Source: Thalassotalea agarivorans
GTDB lineage: Bacteria; Pseudomonadota; Gammaproteobacteria; Enterobacterales; Alteromonadaceae
NCBI RefSeq assembly: GCF_030295955.1
Contig: NZ_AP027363.1
Span: forward strand, 1,798,001-1,862,000
Length of the DNA stretch: 64,000 nucleotides
Reading direction: 5' to 3'
The notes below the pieces were generated by a model that made no database searches, was not told the origin of the DNA, and saw only the letters and a program-made list of their open reading frames with translations. The position numbers and the translations under genes were made by a program. Of this stretch, positions 1 to 8,275 are shown one piece after another; position 1 is the stretch's first letter; every line of letters begins with the position of its first letter.

Positions 1-399
1 TGGGATGCCGATGGCGCATTCGGGTTTAACGATTGGGTTCATGTAGGCATATGGGAAGATGATGCACCAGGAAGCTGGGGCAACTTAAATTTTGCTAGCA
101 ACGACGGGCCTGGTGGCACATTTAACGTGCTTAACGACCTTGTTGCAAATGGCCAATATTTGGTTTCTCTAAAGCAAGCGCAATGGGTTGAATTGTGGCT
201 TTTTAATGATATCGAAAATGCGAATTCAGGTGCTTATGTTACTGATTGGTCGCATATCAATATTTGGACTCGAGGCGACGAACCATGCACTTTCTGTGAA
301 CCTAGAACGTCGAACAGACCTGTGCCAGAGCCCAGCACTTTGCTTATTTTTGCGTTAAGCATCATCAGTTTATTGCTGGTTAGAAAAAAAGCGAATTAA
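1..399 (+). CDS. PEP-CTERM sorting-domain protein, C-terminal part
   Basis: The frame is open from base 1, so the gene begins outside the window; the GTG at 127 is internal. The C-terminus carries a VPEPST motif followed by a hydrophobic helix and a basic tail (RKKAN), the standard PEP-CTERM anchor recognised by exosortase (EpsH family). The visible part is rich in W, D, N and G, as expected for an exported surface or matrix domain, but I recognise no named domain. A strong intrinsic terminator follows directly. By family knowledge such proteins are cleaved and sorted at the cell envelope; the exosortase itself is not in the window. Confidence 0.85.
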   Translation, partial: WDADGAFGFNDWVHVGIWEDDAPGSWGNLNFASNDGPGGTFNVLNDLVANGQYLVSLKQAQWVELWLFNDIENANSGAYVTDWSHINIWTRGDEPCTFCEPRTSNRPVPEPSTLLIFALSIISLLLVRKKAN

Positions 400-428
400 T
401 GTAAATCCAAATCAACTTGGAACACCTC

Positions 429-459
429 AAAGGCCTATAGTTTCTATAGGCCTTTTTTT
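429..459. terminator. Intrinsic terminator after the PEP-CTERM gene
   Basis: A 12-bp perfect stem (AAAGGCCTATAG / CTATAGGCCTTT) with a 3-nt loop is followed by a T run on the plus strand. The A-rich left arm gives a T run on the minus strand too, so it may also stop the thiamine operon, which ends at 474. Confidence 0.9.
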
Positions 460-473
460 GTAATGGTGCATAC

Positions 474-1286
474 TTAAACAATCAGCCTCTCAATGAGATG
501 CCATTGGCTTTTTATTTGTTGCTTATAGTTTTTATCTGACTTTTGAAATTGCAGATACCATAAATAGTTTATCACTGCGCAGATTGGTAGATAAGCTTCT
601 AGCAAATCGGTGTCAATTGGGGCGGCGTAACCTTTAAGAATACTTTCAATGGCATTGCGGCTAATGCAGCCATTGACGGTTAAACACATGGCCAATTCAT
701 ATTCAATGGGTGCTAAACACGCAAATTCAAAGTCAATCGCTTTAGCTTGACCAAACTTATCTAAAATAACATTGTTGAAATTCAAATCACCATGACAGTT
801 GGCTAATCCTTGGTCGCTATCACTAATGCGCTGTGCATCCAAAATATGTTTAATTAACTTGTACTCACGCTCAATAGGGTTTACCGCTATGAGTAAAGAA
901 TTGGCAATATCAACTGCCGAAACTGGCATCAAATGTTCTGATATCTTTGAGCGGTGAATAGTCGAAGCAAGTTGCCCAACCAAGGTTAGTTTTTCTTGTA
1001 TCGATAGATGGGCAGTTGCCAACTGAACCCCCTCGATAAACTCAACAACTAACCAATGACTATCATGATAAACGACGCTGGATGTCACGTTTTCAAACAA
1101 GCGGTATATTGCCTTGAAGGCTATGCTTTCACTGCCAAACTTTGCAATGTAACTAGGTTGTTTGTGACCTTGAAGAGTCACAGTAAAACACGTGTTGTTT
1201 GATTCTTGATTTATTTTAGCAATGCAAACCTGTTGCCCTGCAAAACAGGGCAAGCGAATAAGAGAATGCGCTAGCATGTCAGTCAT
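474..1286 (-). CDS. Phosphotransferase family protein, probable thiamine kinase
   Basis: 270 aa of the aminoglycoside phosphotransferase/choline kinase fold. The Brenner-type catalytic motif HGDLNFNN is at residues 165-172 and the metal-binding IDFE at about 184-187, so the enzyme looks active. It is the last gene of a TPP-riboswitch operon, 7 bp after a PnuC-family transporter gene. This context points to phosphorylation of imported thiamine (ThiK/YcfN role) rather than antibiotic modification. Substrate is inferred from the operon; the kinase fold and catalytic motifs are visible. Confidence 0.75.
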   Translation of the reverse strand: MTDMLAHSLIRLPCFAGQQVCIAKINQESNNTCFTVTLQGHKQPSYIAKFGSESIAFKAIYRLFENVTSSVVYHDSHWLVVEFIEGVQLATAHLSIQEKLTLVGQLASTIHRSKISEHLMPVSAVDIANSLLIAVNPIEREYKLIKHILDAQRISDSDQGLANCHGDLNFNNVILDKFGQAKAIDFEFACLAPIEYELAMCLTVNGCISRNAIESILKGYAAPIDTDLLEAYLPICAVINYLWYLQFQKSDKNYKQQIKSQWHLIERLIV

Positions 1287-1293
1287 ACATATA

Positions 1294-1911
1294 TCAGGCA
1301 GTAGTAGCTATGGCTTGTGATTGAGTATAGCGTTGTCGCCAATGGATGTAACCGTAAATGGCAATAATCACATAAACCACAAATAAAAACGCCGTTGGTA
1401 TCAACCCTTTCTCAATATAGATATAGATAGACACTGAGTTGATCACTATCCAGTAAAGCCAGTTTTCAAGCACTTTCCTTGCAACAAGAAACGTTGTGAA
1501 TACGGCAAACACCGTCGTCGCTGAATCAATATAAGGAAAATCAGCAGGCGTATAGTTGGCCATGAAAAAGCCTAGGCCAAAAGAAAGCAGCGTTAATACA
1601 GCTATCGCCTTTACATGCGTAGACATAGACCATTGATGTATCTGTACTTCGCGGTCTTGTTGCTTTCCTTTTTTAGACCAAGCCCACCACCCGTAAATTG
1701 CCATAGCAAAGTAGTACACCTGTAAAAGGCCATCCATCCAAAGATATACATCATAAAAAATAGCTGTATATATTGCAGTGCTCACCAAGGCAGCTGGCCA
1801 ACACCAAATATTTTCCCTTGCGGCAAAAACGACGTAAATGATCGCCGTAAATACGGCGATTAACTCCCACATAGGTAACGTCGCAAAATAAGCATAAATT
1901 TCGTTTATCAT
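1294..1911 (-). CDS. pnuT: PnuC-family transporter, probable thiamine transporter (PnuT)
   Basis: 205 aa with about seven hydrophobic segments and the aromatic signatures of the PnuC family (WAWSKKG; ENWLYWIVIN). PnuC proteins are facilitators whose substrate is trapped by phosphorylation. Members regulated by TPP riboswitches and paired with thiamine kinases are called PnuT and carry thiamine. The start codon overlaps the upstream stop (ATGA), so translation is probably coupled, and a kinase gene follows after 7 bp. Nicotinamide riboside is the alternative substrate, but the riboswitch argues against it. Confidence 0.82.
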   Translation of the reverse strand: MINEIYAYFATLPMWELIAVFTAIIYVVFAARENIWCWPAALVSTAIYTAIFYDVYLWMDGLLQVYYFAMAIYGWWAWSKKGKQQDREVQIHQWSMSTHVKAIAVLTLLSFGLGFFMANYTPADFPYIDSATTVFAVFTTFLVARKVLENWLYWIVINSVSIYIYIEKGLIPTAFLFVVYVIIAIYGYIHWRQRYTQSQAIATTA

Positions 1912-2174
1912 GCCTTTGCTTCTACCTGTGAGCGGTCACCGCCAATAAATTTACAAACAAATACGGCGCTATTGGTCGTCTGATGCACTTTTTTGATTTG
2001 CTGTGTCACTGTCGACATCGCCAAATCATATTCGCCAAACACCTGAGTGCTCATGCCATTAGTTACAACAGTTAAACCTTCAACAGCATTCAAGGTGTCT
2101 ATAAACGCCCAAATTTCATCTTTAAACGCTTCTTTTGCTAGCGGGTAAAAGCTAATTTCTATAGATATATCCAC
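1908..2174 (-). CDS. YkoF-like thiamine/HMP-binding domain protein
   Basis: 88 aa with no signal peptide, starting at GTG with a very good Shine-Dalgarno (GGAGG) 5 nt upstream. The small ferredoxin-like alpha/beta pattern (ISIEISFYPL then a C-terminal AVFVCKFIGG) resembles the YkoF/thiamine-binding MTH1187 group. It sits 13 bp after the TonB receptor gene and overlaps pnuT by 4 bp in a TPP-riboswitch operon, which fits binding of thiamine or hydroxymethylpyrimidine. The family call rests on pattern and context and is moderate; a small unrelated protein cannot be excluded. Confidence 0.6.
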   Translation of the reverse strand: MDISIEISFYPLAKEAFKDEIWAFIDTLNAVEGLTVVTNGMSTQVFGEYDLAMSTVTQQIKKVHQTTNSAVFVCKFIGGDRSQVEAKA

Positions 2175-2187
2175 TTATCCTCCGCTC

Positions 2188-4284
2188 TTAGAAGTTATAG
2201 TCGAATGTAATACCAAAGCGCGCTGGTTCACCATATTGATAGTAAGCTTTAGGTGTATAACCATCTCTTGGGTCATTACCAAAATAGAAACCACGTGTAG
2301 CGTATAGCTCATCGGTTACATTACGCGTCCAAACTTTTACTTGCCAATCGTCGGCTAAATAGCTAAACGACGCCGATAAAATGGTGACGCTATCAGATTG
2401 TTCTTGATGGCTGTCCGAAAAGTAAAAACCATCTTTACTATCAAGGTTTACGTTTACAAGCCACTGCTCTGTCACAAAGTAATTCGCACCTAGGTTTGCT
2501 TGGTAAGACGGCGCATGCGCTTGATCTCTACCTGTTTCTCGAGAGCCGTCAGCGTATGTAAAGCCGCTAAAGTCCGTGTCTAGTAATCCAAGGCTAGAAT
2601 AGATATTTACGCTATCGTTAATGTCCCATAAAAATTCGATTTCTGCGCCAGCATTGCTACCTTTGGCAGCATTGTCCCAGTAACTGATAAACTCAGAAGA
2701 ACCATCTGGGCGCTCATTTAAATGATAACTACTAATTTGAATATCTTCACGGCTCATGTAAAACACGGCAGCTCGAAGCACCGCACTGTTGTTTAGTAGC
2801 GAAGCTTTATAGCCTAACTCATAGTTCCAAAGATATTCAGGATCGAATACGCGCAATTCATCAGGTAAGCTACCGTTACTGTTAACACTGCCGGCTTTAA
2901 AGCCGCGGTTAACTGACGCATAGGTCATGCTGCTCTCTGATAATTGATAGGAAAGCACAAGCTTGCCACCAAACATGGTATCGTCTGGCGTGAATGATAA
3001 ACCATCTGTGTTGTCGTAGTCTGTATTACGCTGCTCTGCTCTAACACCCGTGGTTAACGTCAATTTATCAGTTAAATGCGTATCCAATTGACCAAAAACG
3101 GCGATATTAGTGGCGCTAAATTCAGACGAAAAATCGCTATCTAAATAGGTATATTGGCGCGTTAAATCTTCACTATCATTTTTTACAAATACGCCCACAA
3201 CCCAATCAGTAGTGTCAGCAAAAATTCTATGTTCAGGTTCAGAAACTAGACGGATTTCAGCGGTTGTATTGTCTTTATCACGTAAATAGTAGTCTGTAGA
3301 AGAATACTCCCATGGGTGTAAACCAACATAACTCCAATCTTCGTCATAACCGTAGGTCAAATCAGACGTTGCATGACTTAAGATTGAAATAAGCTGGAAG
3401 CTGTCAAAGCCAGTATAAGTAAATTTAGCGCTCGCTGCTGTCGTTTGCTGTTGATCAACACCTGGTTGGTCAGACAGGGTTTCACGAGTATTGTCTAGGC
3501 TAAACGCGTCATAACCATTGTCAAAATCTGCGTATATCACATTAAGATCAATGGTTAGATCATTGCTTGCCTCTATCGCCACACTACCCTTTAACGTTGT
3601 TTCGTCACGATTGTTGGTATCACTCACGCCTAAATAGGTGTTGTCGATAAAACCATCACTGACATTTTTCTCTGCAACAATACGGTAGTTAACTGCATCG
3701 CTAGCTGGGCCAGATAACACTACGCCAGCATCATAGCTGTTGTAATTGGCAGCAGTTAGTCGCACTGCGCCTTCAAAATCATCACTTGGGCGGTTAGACG
3801 ACATATAAATCAAACCAGCCAAGGCATTGGCACCAAAACGTGTACCTTGAGGGCCTCGGAAGAATTCTATTTGTTCAATATCAAACGTCGACGCAACGCT
3901 ACCGATACCTGAGAAATCGATGTCATCAATAATCAAACCAACTGATGGGTTAATCGGTTCTTGAAACTGACTTCTTTCACCAATTCCGCGTACCTGAAAG
4001 TAACGAGCACGTTGAGAACCACTAGAAAAATTAATGTTGGCGACACCACCAAGCACTTCCTCTAAGTTAATGGCATTGCGCGTATCAATGTCTTGGCTTG
4101 ATAACACCGCGATAGATGCGGTTGAAGATTGAAGAGAATTTTGGCGGTAACTAGACTGAACGGTAATCACTTCAATATCTTGTTCAAGCTGCTCTTTCTC
4201 TGTGTCAGCATCTTGTGCGTAACTAGTAACGGGTTGAAGCGCTAGTGCAATAGCAAGCGAAAGTGATGATTTTAAATGTTTCAT
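2188..4284 (-). CDS. TonB-dependent receptor, predicted thiamine uptake
   Basis: 698 aa from the chosen start. A longer frame reaches 4359, but the ATG at 4284 begins a clean signal peptide (MKHLKSSLSLAIALALQPVTSYAQ region) and has an AAGAGAG Shine-Dalgarno; the extension would run into the riboswitch. Features in order: signal peptide, a TonB box-like IEVITVQ, plug domain (about 55-165, with FFRGPQGTRFGANALAGLIY), and a 22-strand barrel ending in ITFDYNF. The TPP riboswitch upstream and thiamine genes downstream suggest that it moves thiamine or a precursor across the outer membrane. Confidence 0.88.
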   Translation of the reverse strand: MKHLKSSLSLAIALALQPVTSYAQDADTEKEQLEQDIEVITVQSSYRQNSLQSSTASIAVLSSQDIDTRNAINLEEVLGGVANINFSSGSQRARYFQVRGIGERSQFQEPINPSVGLIIDDIDFSGIGSVASTFDIEQIEFFRGPQGTRFGANALAGLIYMSSNRPSDDFEGAVRLTAANYNSYDAGVVLSGPASDAVNYRIVAEKNVSDGFIDNTYLGVSDTNNRDETTLKGSVAIEASNDLTIDLNVIYADFDNGYDAFSLDNTRETLSDQPGVDQQQTTAASAKFTYTGFDSFQLISILSHATSDLTYGYDEDWSYVGLHPWEYSSTDYYLRDKDNTTAEIRLVSEPEHRIFADTTDWVVGVFVKNDSEDLTRQYTYLDSDFSSEFSATNIAVFGQLDTHLTDKLTLTTGVRAEQRNTDYDNTDGLSFTPDDTMFGGKLVLSYQLSESSMTYASVNRGFKAGSVNSNGSLPDELRVFDPEYLWNYELGYKASLLNNSAVLRAAVFYMSREDIQISSYHLNERPDGSSEFISYWDNAAKGSNAGAEIEFLWDINDSVNIYSSLGLLDTDFSGFTYADGSRETGRDQAHAPSYQANLGANYFVTEQWLVNVNLDSKDGFYFSDSHQEQSDSVTILSASFSYLADDWQVKVWTRNVTDELYATRGFYFGNDPRDGYTPKAYYQYGEPARFGITFDYNF

Positions 4285-4288
4285 TATG

Positions 4289-4317
4289 CTCTCTTTAAAA
4301 GATGCCAATAAAGAGAG
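4289..4317 (-). promoter_or_regulatory. Hairpin sequestering the Shine-Dalgarno of the thiamine receptor gene
   Basis: A perfect 9-bp inverted repeat (CTCTCTTTA / TAAAGAGAG, 11-nt loop) whose 3' arm contains the AAGAGAG Shine-Dalgarno of the gene starting at 4284. It lies between the TPP aptamer and the start codon, so it is a credible expression platform acting on translation initiation. A second hairpin (GATAAAT / ATTTATC with inner CAGG / CCTG, 4323-4357) lies between it and the aptamer and may be the switching partner. Mechanism is inferred from base pairing only. Confidence 0.7.
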
Positions 4318-4361
4318 GCTAGGATAAATGGCGTCAGGGAAATACCTGCTATTTATCACTT

Positions 4362-4437
4362 AACCATCCCTACGTCGGCATTATCCGAATCAGGTAATAA
4401 GGGTTTTATCTCAGCATCTACGATGCACCCCTTGGTT
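4362..4437 (-). ncRNA. TPP riboswitch aptamer (THI element)
   Basis: On the minus strand the conserved THI-box blocks occur in order: GGGGTGC, CTGAGA, ACCCTT, ACCTGAT, GATAATGCCGACGTAGGGA. The terminal helix P1 is AACCA (4433-4437) with TGGTT (4362-4366). It precedes the thiamine TonB receptor operon, the usual location for a TPP-sensing leader that lowers expression when thiamine pyrophosphate is high. Confidence 0.95.
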
Positions 4438-4705
4438 TTGCACGCATATTACCAAGCAAGCGGCGAATGTACAGTATAACCTAATAAAATAATTAACTAA
4501 GCCATAACTCTTCTTTGCCAAAAGGCATATTTACGTCGTCTTCTATCGGCTCTCCTTACCGAACTTTTTGCTTTGTTTTTGAGGCTTTCTTTGCTTTAGC
4601 GTGTTTTTTTAGGAATTTGTCTTGTTTTTGAAGAATTACGTTAGTTTTTAACACCACATTGCGCTACATTAGCGCAAAATAAAAGAGACAAAATCTGCAA
4701 CAAAT

Positions 4706-6748
4706 ATGACAATAAAACAGGTGCTTAATGCATCCTTTTCATTATCAATATCAGCTTTGTTTTGTGCAACAGTAAGCGCTACTAATATTGACGAAACAAT
4801 ACAAACTAATACACCAGAACAAACACACGCCGATGAGCACCATGATGAACATCATGACGAGCATCACCATGAAGAAGATTCGATTGAAAAAATACAAGTA
4901 AGAGCTAACCGTTTAGGCCGTATCGTTAGCCACTCGCCAACACGCATAGAAATTATTAACGGCGAAGAAATTCAGGAAAAGGCGCTTATGCGCCCAGGCA
5001 ATATCTCTATGCTAGTTGCTGAAACAGGTGGCGTAAGAGTACAAACCACCTCACCCGCCATGGGCAATGCAAACATTAGACTACAAAGTATGTATGGTCG
5101 CTATACGCAATTGCTAAGTGATGGTTTGCCTCTATATGGCGGACAAACACCGTCTATTGGGCTAATGCAAATTCCGCCAACTGATTTAGCAACGGTAGAG
5201 ATCATCAAAGGTTCTGCTTCCTCTATGTATGGTGGCTCAGCACTAGGCGGCGTGATCAATTTGATATCACGACAACCAAAAGACGAATTTGAAGGTGAAG
5301 TGCTGCTAAATTTAACCTCGAAACAGGGACAAGATTTAACGGCATACTTTGCTAGTCCGCTAACGGATAGCATTAGCGCCTCAGTCACGGCTGGCGTTCA
5401 CCATCAGCAAACACAAGATTTAGACAAAGACGGCTGGATAGATATCGCAGGTTATGAACGTGTTGTTGCACGCCCACGTTTTTATTGGAGTGGGGATAAC
5501 GGTGAGAATCTCTATCTAACAATTGGCACAATGTATGAAGACAGAACGGGCGGTACCCTGCCGGGGCAATTATTACCCGACGGTACTAGCTATGAACAGT
5601 TACTTCAAACACAAAGAAATGATGTAGGTTTTGTGTTCGATAAAGCCTTTATGGACAACTATACCTTTAGCTTGCGCGGTTCAGCGATGAGACAAGATGA
5701 CGATCACAGCTACGGCACAACAATCGAGATAGACAGCCATCAAAGCTCACTGATTGAAGCAAGTGTTTCAGGCTATAGTGACAATATCGATTGGGTTATA
5801 GGTACGGCAATACAAAGTGATTCATTTACCTCCGAAACGTTTTCTGAATTCGATTATCAATATGATGTGCCCGGTATTTTTGCAAAGGTAGACTATGCCC
5901 TGACAGACGAGATTTCTTCGTCGGTTAGTGCTCGAAGAGATTGGCACAGTGAATATGGCAACCAATTAAGTCCTAGAATTTCACTTTTATACCATCCAGA
6001 AAACTGGAGTATTCGTGGCGCATTTGGTAAAGGTTTTTTTGCACCAACACCTTTTATTGAAGATATTGATGCCGCGGGGTTATCAAAGCTCGAACCTCTA
6101 ACAAACGTTGAAGAAGAACGTGCAACCACGGCAGCCATTGACGCCACGTACATTGTTGGTAGCTTGGAAACTGGCCTAACTTTGTTTGAATCAAATATTG
6201 AAAAAGCAACCGAATTACAAACATTGCCGCCAGCACTTACTTCTGACAAAGGCGTGCGTATCGTAAACTCACCGGCTGAAACTACCATAAAAGGCTCTGA
6301 ACTGCTGGTTAGATATCGTTGGCATGATGTTAAATTTACCGGCAGTTATCTTTATACAGATACCAGCAAACTAGATTTAACCAGTATAGAGCAACGACCT
6401 ATCGCACTGACACCAGAGCATTCAGCTGGCGCTATCATTATGTGGGAACAGCATGGTAAAGGGTTATTGGGTTTTGAAGCTTACTACACCGGCACGCAAC
6501 TGCTAGAAAACAACCCATATAGAAGCAAAAGTAAAGCCTACTGGCACCTCGGATTATTAGGCCAAATTACATTGGGGAATGTAAGCTGGTTCATTAACGC
6601 TGAAAATTTGTTAAACGTGCGCCAAACCAAAATTGATCCGCTTGTTCTGCCAGCGCAAGCACCTAGCGGCGTTTGGACGACTGATATATGGTCAAGAAAT
6701 GATGGCTTTACCGTAAACGCTGGCGTTCGCGTTCAATTTGGGCACTAA
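4706..6748 (+). CDS. TonB-dependent receptor with histidine-rich N-terminus
   Basis: 680 aa. A signal peptide (residues 1-25, ending at SAT) is followed by an acidic histidine-rich stretch at about 43-57 (ADEHHDEHHDEHHHEED). A TonB-box-like IEKIQV, the plug (about 75-195, with VEIIKGSASSMYGGSALGGVINL) and a barrel ending in VNAGVRVQFGH follow. It belongs to the FepA/BtuB-like group. The His/Asp/Glu cluster before the plug is a plausible metal-binding tail, as in several zinc or copper receptors (ZnuD-like), but I see no convincing Zur box upstream, so the substrate stays open. No operon partner. Confidence 0.85.
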   Translation: MTIKQVLNASFSLSISALFCATVSATNIDETIQTNTPEQTHADEHHDEHHDEHHHEEDSIEKIQVRANRLGRIVSHSPTRIEIINGEEIQEKALMRPGNISMLVAETGGVRVQTTSPAMGNANIRLQSMYGRYTQLLSDGLPLYGGQTPSIGLMQIPPTDLATVEIIKGSASSMYGGSALGGVINLISRQPKDEFEGEVLLNLTSKQGQDLTAYFASPLTDSISASVTAGVHHQQTQDLDKDGWIDIAGYERVVARPRFYWSGDNGENLYLTIGTMYEDRTGGTLPGQLLPDGTSYEQLLQTQRNDVGFVFDKAFMDNYTFSLRGSAMRQDDDHSYGTTIEIDSHQSSLIEASVSGYSDNIDWVIGTAIQSDSFTSETFSEFDYQYDVPGIFAKVDYALTDEISSSVSARRDWHSEYGNQLSPRISLLYHPENWSIRGAFGKGFFAPTPFIEDIDAAGLSKLEPLTNVEEERATTAAIDATYIVGSLETGLTLFESNIEKATELQTLPPALTSDKGVRIVNSPAETTIKGSELLVRYRWHDVKFTGSYLYTDTSKLDLTSIEQRPIALTPEHSAGAIIMWEQHGKGLLGFEAYYTGTQLLENNPYRSKSKAYWHLGLLGQITLGNVSWFINAENLLNVRQTKIDPLVLPAQAPSGVWTTDIWSRNDGFTVNAGVRVQFGH

Positions 6749-6756
6749 CAAAACTC

Positions 6757-6790
6757 TGTAAGCACCAGCGTTCTGCGTTAGGTGCTTACA
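6757..6790. terminator. Inverted repeat between convergent genes, possible bidirectional terminator
   Basis: A 10-bp perfect inverted repeat (TGTAAGCACC / GGTGCTTACA) with a 14-nt loop separates the TonB receptor from the convergent membrane protein gene, whose stop codon lies in the right arm. There is no T run on either side, so it may act as an RNA-stabilising hairpin instead. Confidence 0.4.
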
Positions 6791-7205
6791 CCCCCATCGA
6801 CAAAAAGAAGCTATAAAGCGATACATAGTTGGCTATCGCGAGCCCTATAATAATCAATGCACGCTTTGTGAACGCGCCGTATCTTTTATGGGTAGCCAAT
6901 TTAGTCATGACAAACGCTGTGATGGGAATTAACGCCAGCAACACGTAAAACCATCCAGCTAGTTGTTCATATAAATTGGTGGCAACGACCTTTACCAGCG
7001 AAAAGCTAATAAAAATAAACACAAAAATGCCGAATACCCAATAGAACAGCAAAAACGGTGTTGTCATTAGTATTTGCCAGACACTGTCGAAATGTTCTTT
7101 GCCGTAGCTGAACATAAGCGGAGTGAAGCGAATAAAGGCCATTCCCAATGCAACGTTAAACAAAAACAATAAAGCTAACTGACGATTGGAAAACAAACTT
7201 CTCAT
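6786..7205 (-). CDS. Small integral membrane protein, unknown function
   Basis: 139 aa with four hydrophobic segments (about 8-30, 44-72, 83-103 and 115-137) and a conserved-looking polar patch KLATHKRYGAF before the last one. I recognise no family. The gene is convergent with the His-rich TonB receptor and divergent from the beta-barrel gene at 7289, so it is probably a single transcription unit. The ATG at 7205 gives MRSLFSNRQL, a typical positive-inside N-terminus. Function not assigned. Confidence 0.6.
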   Translation of the reverse strand: MRSLFSNRQLALLFLFNVALGMAFIRFTPLMFSYGKEHFDSVWQILMTTPFLLFYWVFGIFVFIFISFSLVKVVATNLYEQLAGWFYVLLALIPITAFVMTKLATHKRYGAFTKRALIIIGLAIANYVSLYSFFLSMGV

Positions 7206-7288
7206 AAACTAACTCACACCTTATTTAGACTTGAAACCTGACTATTGAAAAAGTAATCTGACTAAAACATATCAAACTTGTTGGACTG

Positions 7289-8275
7289 ATGAAATTAAAA
7301 CAATGGCAACAAAAAGCAAGGTTAACCACCTACTTTTTATGCAGCACCGTTTGCCTGCCTAGTGTCGCGAGCACCATTGCGCAGAAGCAATTTGAAGAAG
7401 TGTTCGCGACCGCAGTCGTCATCAGTAACTCCGAAACCATAACCTTGGGTTTCGCCAACTTCGACCCAGATGAATTTATTCCTGAGCTTGATACAGGCAC
7501 CACACCGGATAGTTTAAGCGTCAGAAACAATCTGTCCGTGTTTTCGATACCTTACACTGTGGAATTGCCTAATATTAACGATGATTGGCAATCATATTTA
7601 TCGTTAAGTGCTTCCTATGTAAAAGATAAGGGCCAGCAAATAACCTTTACCGAACAGCAAAATCCTGACAGCTTTACCGACAAAATCGGATCTATCTATG
7701 TAGGCTATGGCGCTAAAACACCTATTACAGAGCAGTGGACTTTAACACTGCGATTAGGCGGATATTTGATGCACCACCACAACGAATATGACTATCAAGA
7801 CCCTGTCAGCATATCGCAGCGTTCTTCACTTGATGATGTTTACTTCAACACCTCTGCTAATGCCTTTGTCATTGAGCCAAATGTTAAAATGTCTTACCTA
7901 GAAGAAACCCGTTGGGGCCACTGGCAATATGACGCCGATCTATATGTATTCTACGGTAAAACCTTTGCTGGCGATGATGCGACACAAGGTGCTAGTCCAT
8001 CAGGTTTGCGCTTAAACAATAGATTAACGAGCCATATTTCGCTGCATGACGGTAAATTTGACGCGGAGTCCTTATACCTCAAATTTCAACGTGTAGACGT
8101 GCAAGGTGATATGGAATCTTCACTCAAAACCAACCATTTTTACGAAGTTGGTTTTGGCTTTTTGTTTGATACAACGCGCTACACTTCATGGGTTGATAAC
8201 ATAGGTATTGGCATCAACATCCATAAAGGTAGCGTACTTAGCGGCGGTAGTGTTGTGCTTTACATTAACGAATAG
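7289..8275 (+). CDS. Predicted outer-membrane beta-barrel protein
   Basis: 328 aa with an N-terminal signal sequence (basic MKLKQWQQKAR, hydrophobic core, then LPSVAS). The mature part shows alternating strand patterns (SYLSLSASYV, WTLTLRLGGYL, LYLKFQRVDV) and ends in a strand with a terminal polar residue (GSVVLYINE). This resembles the solitary autotransporter-like barrel family (PF11557) of Vibrio and Shewanella, though I cannot confirm that. It is monocistronic and its stop abuts that of the convergent diguanylate cyclase gene. A similar-looking protein is encoded at 14935. Confidence 0.6.
   Translation: MKLKQWQQKARLTTYFLCSTVCLPSVASTIAQKQFEEVFATAVVISNSETITLGFANFDPDEFIPELDTGTTPDSLSVRNNLSVFSIPYTVELPNINDDWQSYLSLSASYVKDKGQQITFTEQQNPDSFTDKIGSIYVGYGAKTPITEQWTLTLRLGGYLMHHHNEYDYQDPVSISQRSSLDDVYFNTSANAFVIEPNVKMSYLEETRWGHWQYDADLYVFYGKTFAGDDATQGASPSGLRLNNRLTSHISLHDGKFDAESLYLKFQRVDVQGDMESSLKTNHFYEVGFGFLFDTTRYTSWVDNIGIGINIHKGSVLSGGSVVLYINE

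Noticed and set aside
4285-4359. N-terminal extension of the thiamine TonB receptor
   Set aside because: It would place 25 residues ahead of a clear signal peptide and cover the SD hairpin and regulatory leader.
4451-4705. Zur or Fur box upstream of the His-rich TonB receptor
   Set aside because: AT-rich stretches exist but no convincing palindrome matched the known consensus by eye.
5101-5388. Antisense ORF inside the TonB receptor gene
   Set aside because: It is a shadow of the plus-strand receptor, which has family motifs throughout; the same holds for the other antisense frames in mfd, trp and glnS.
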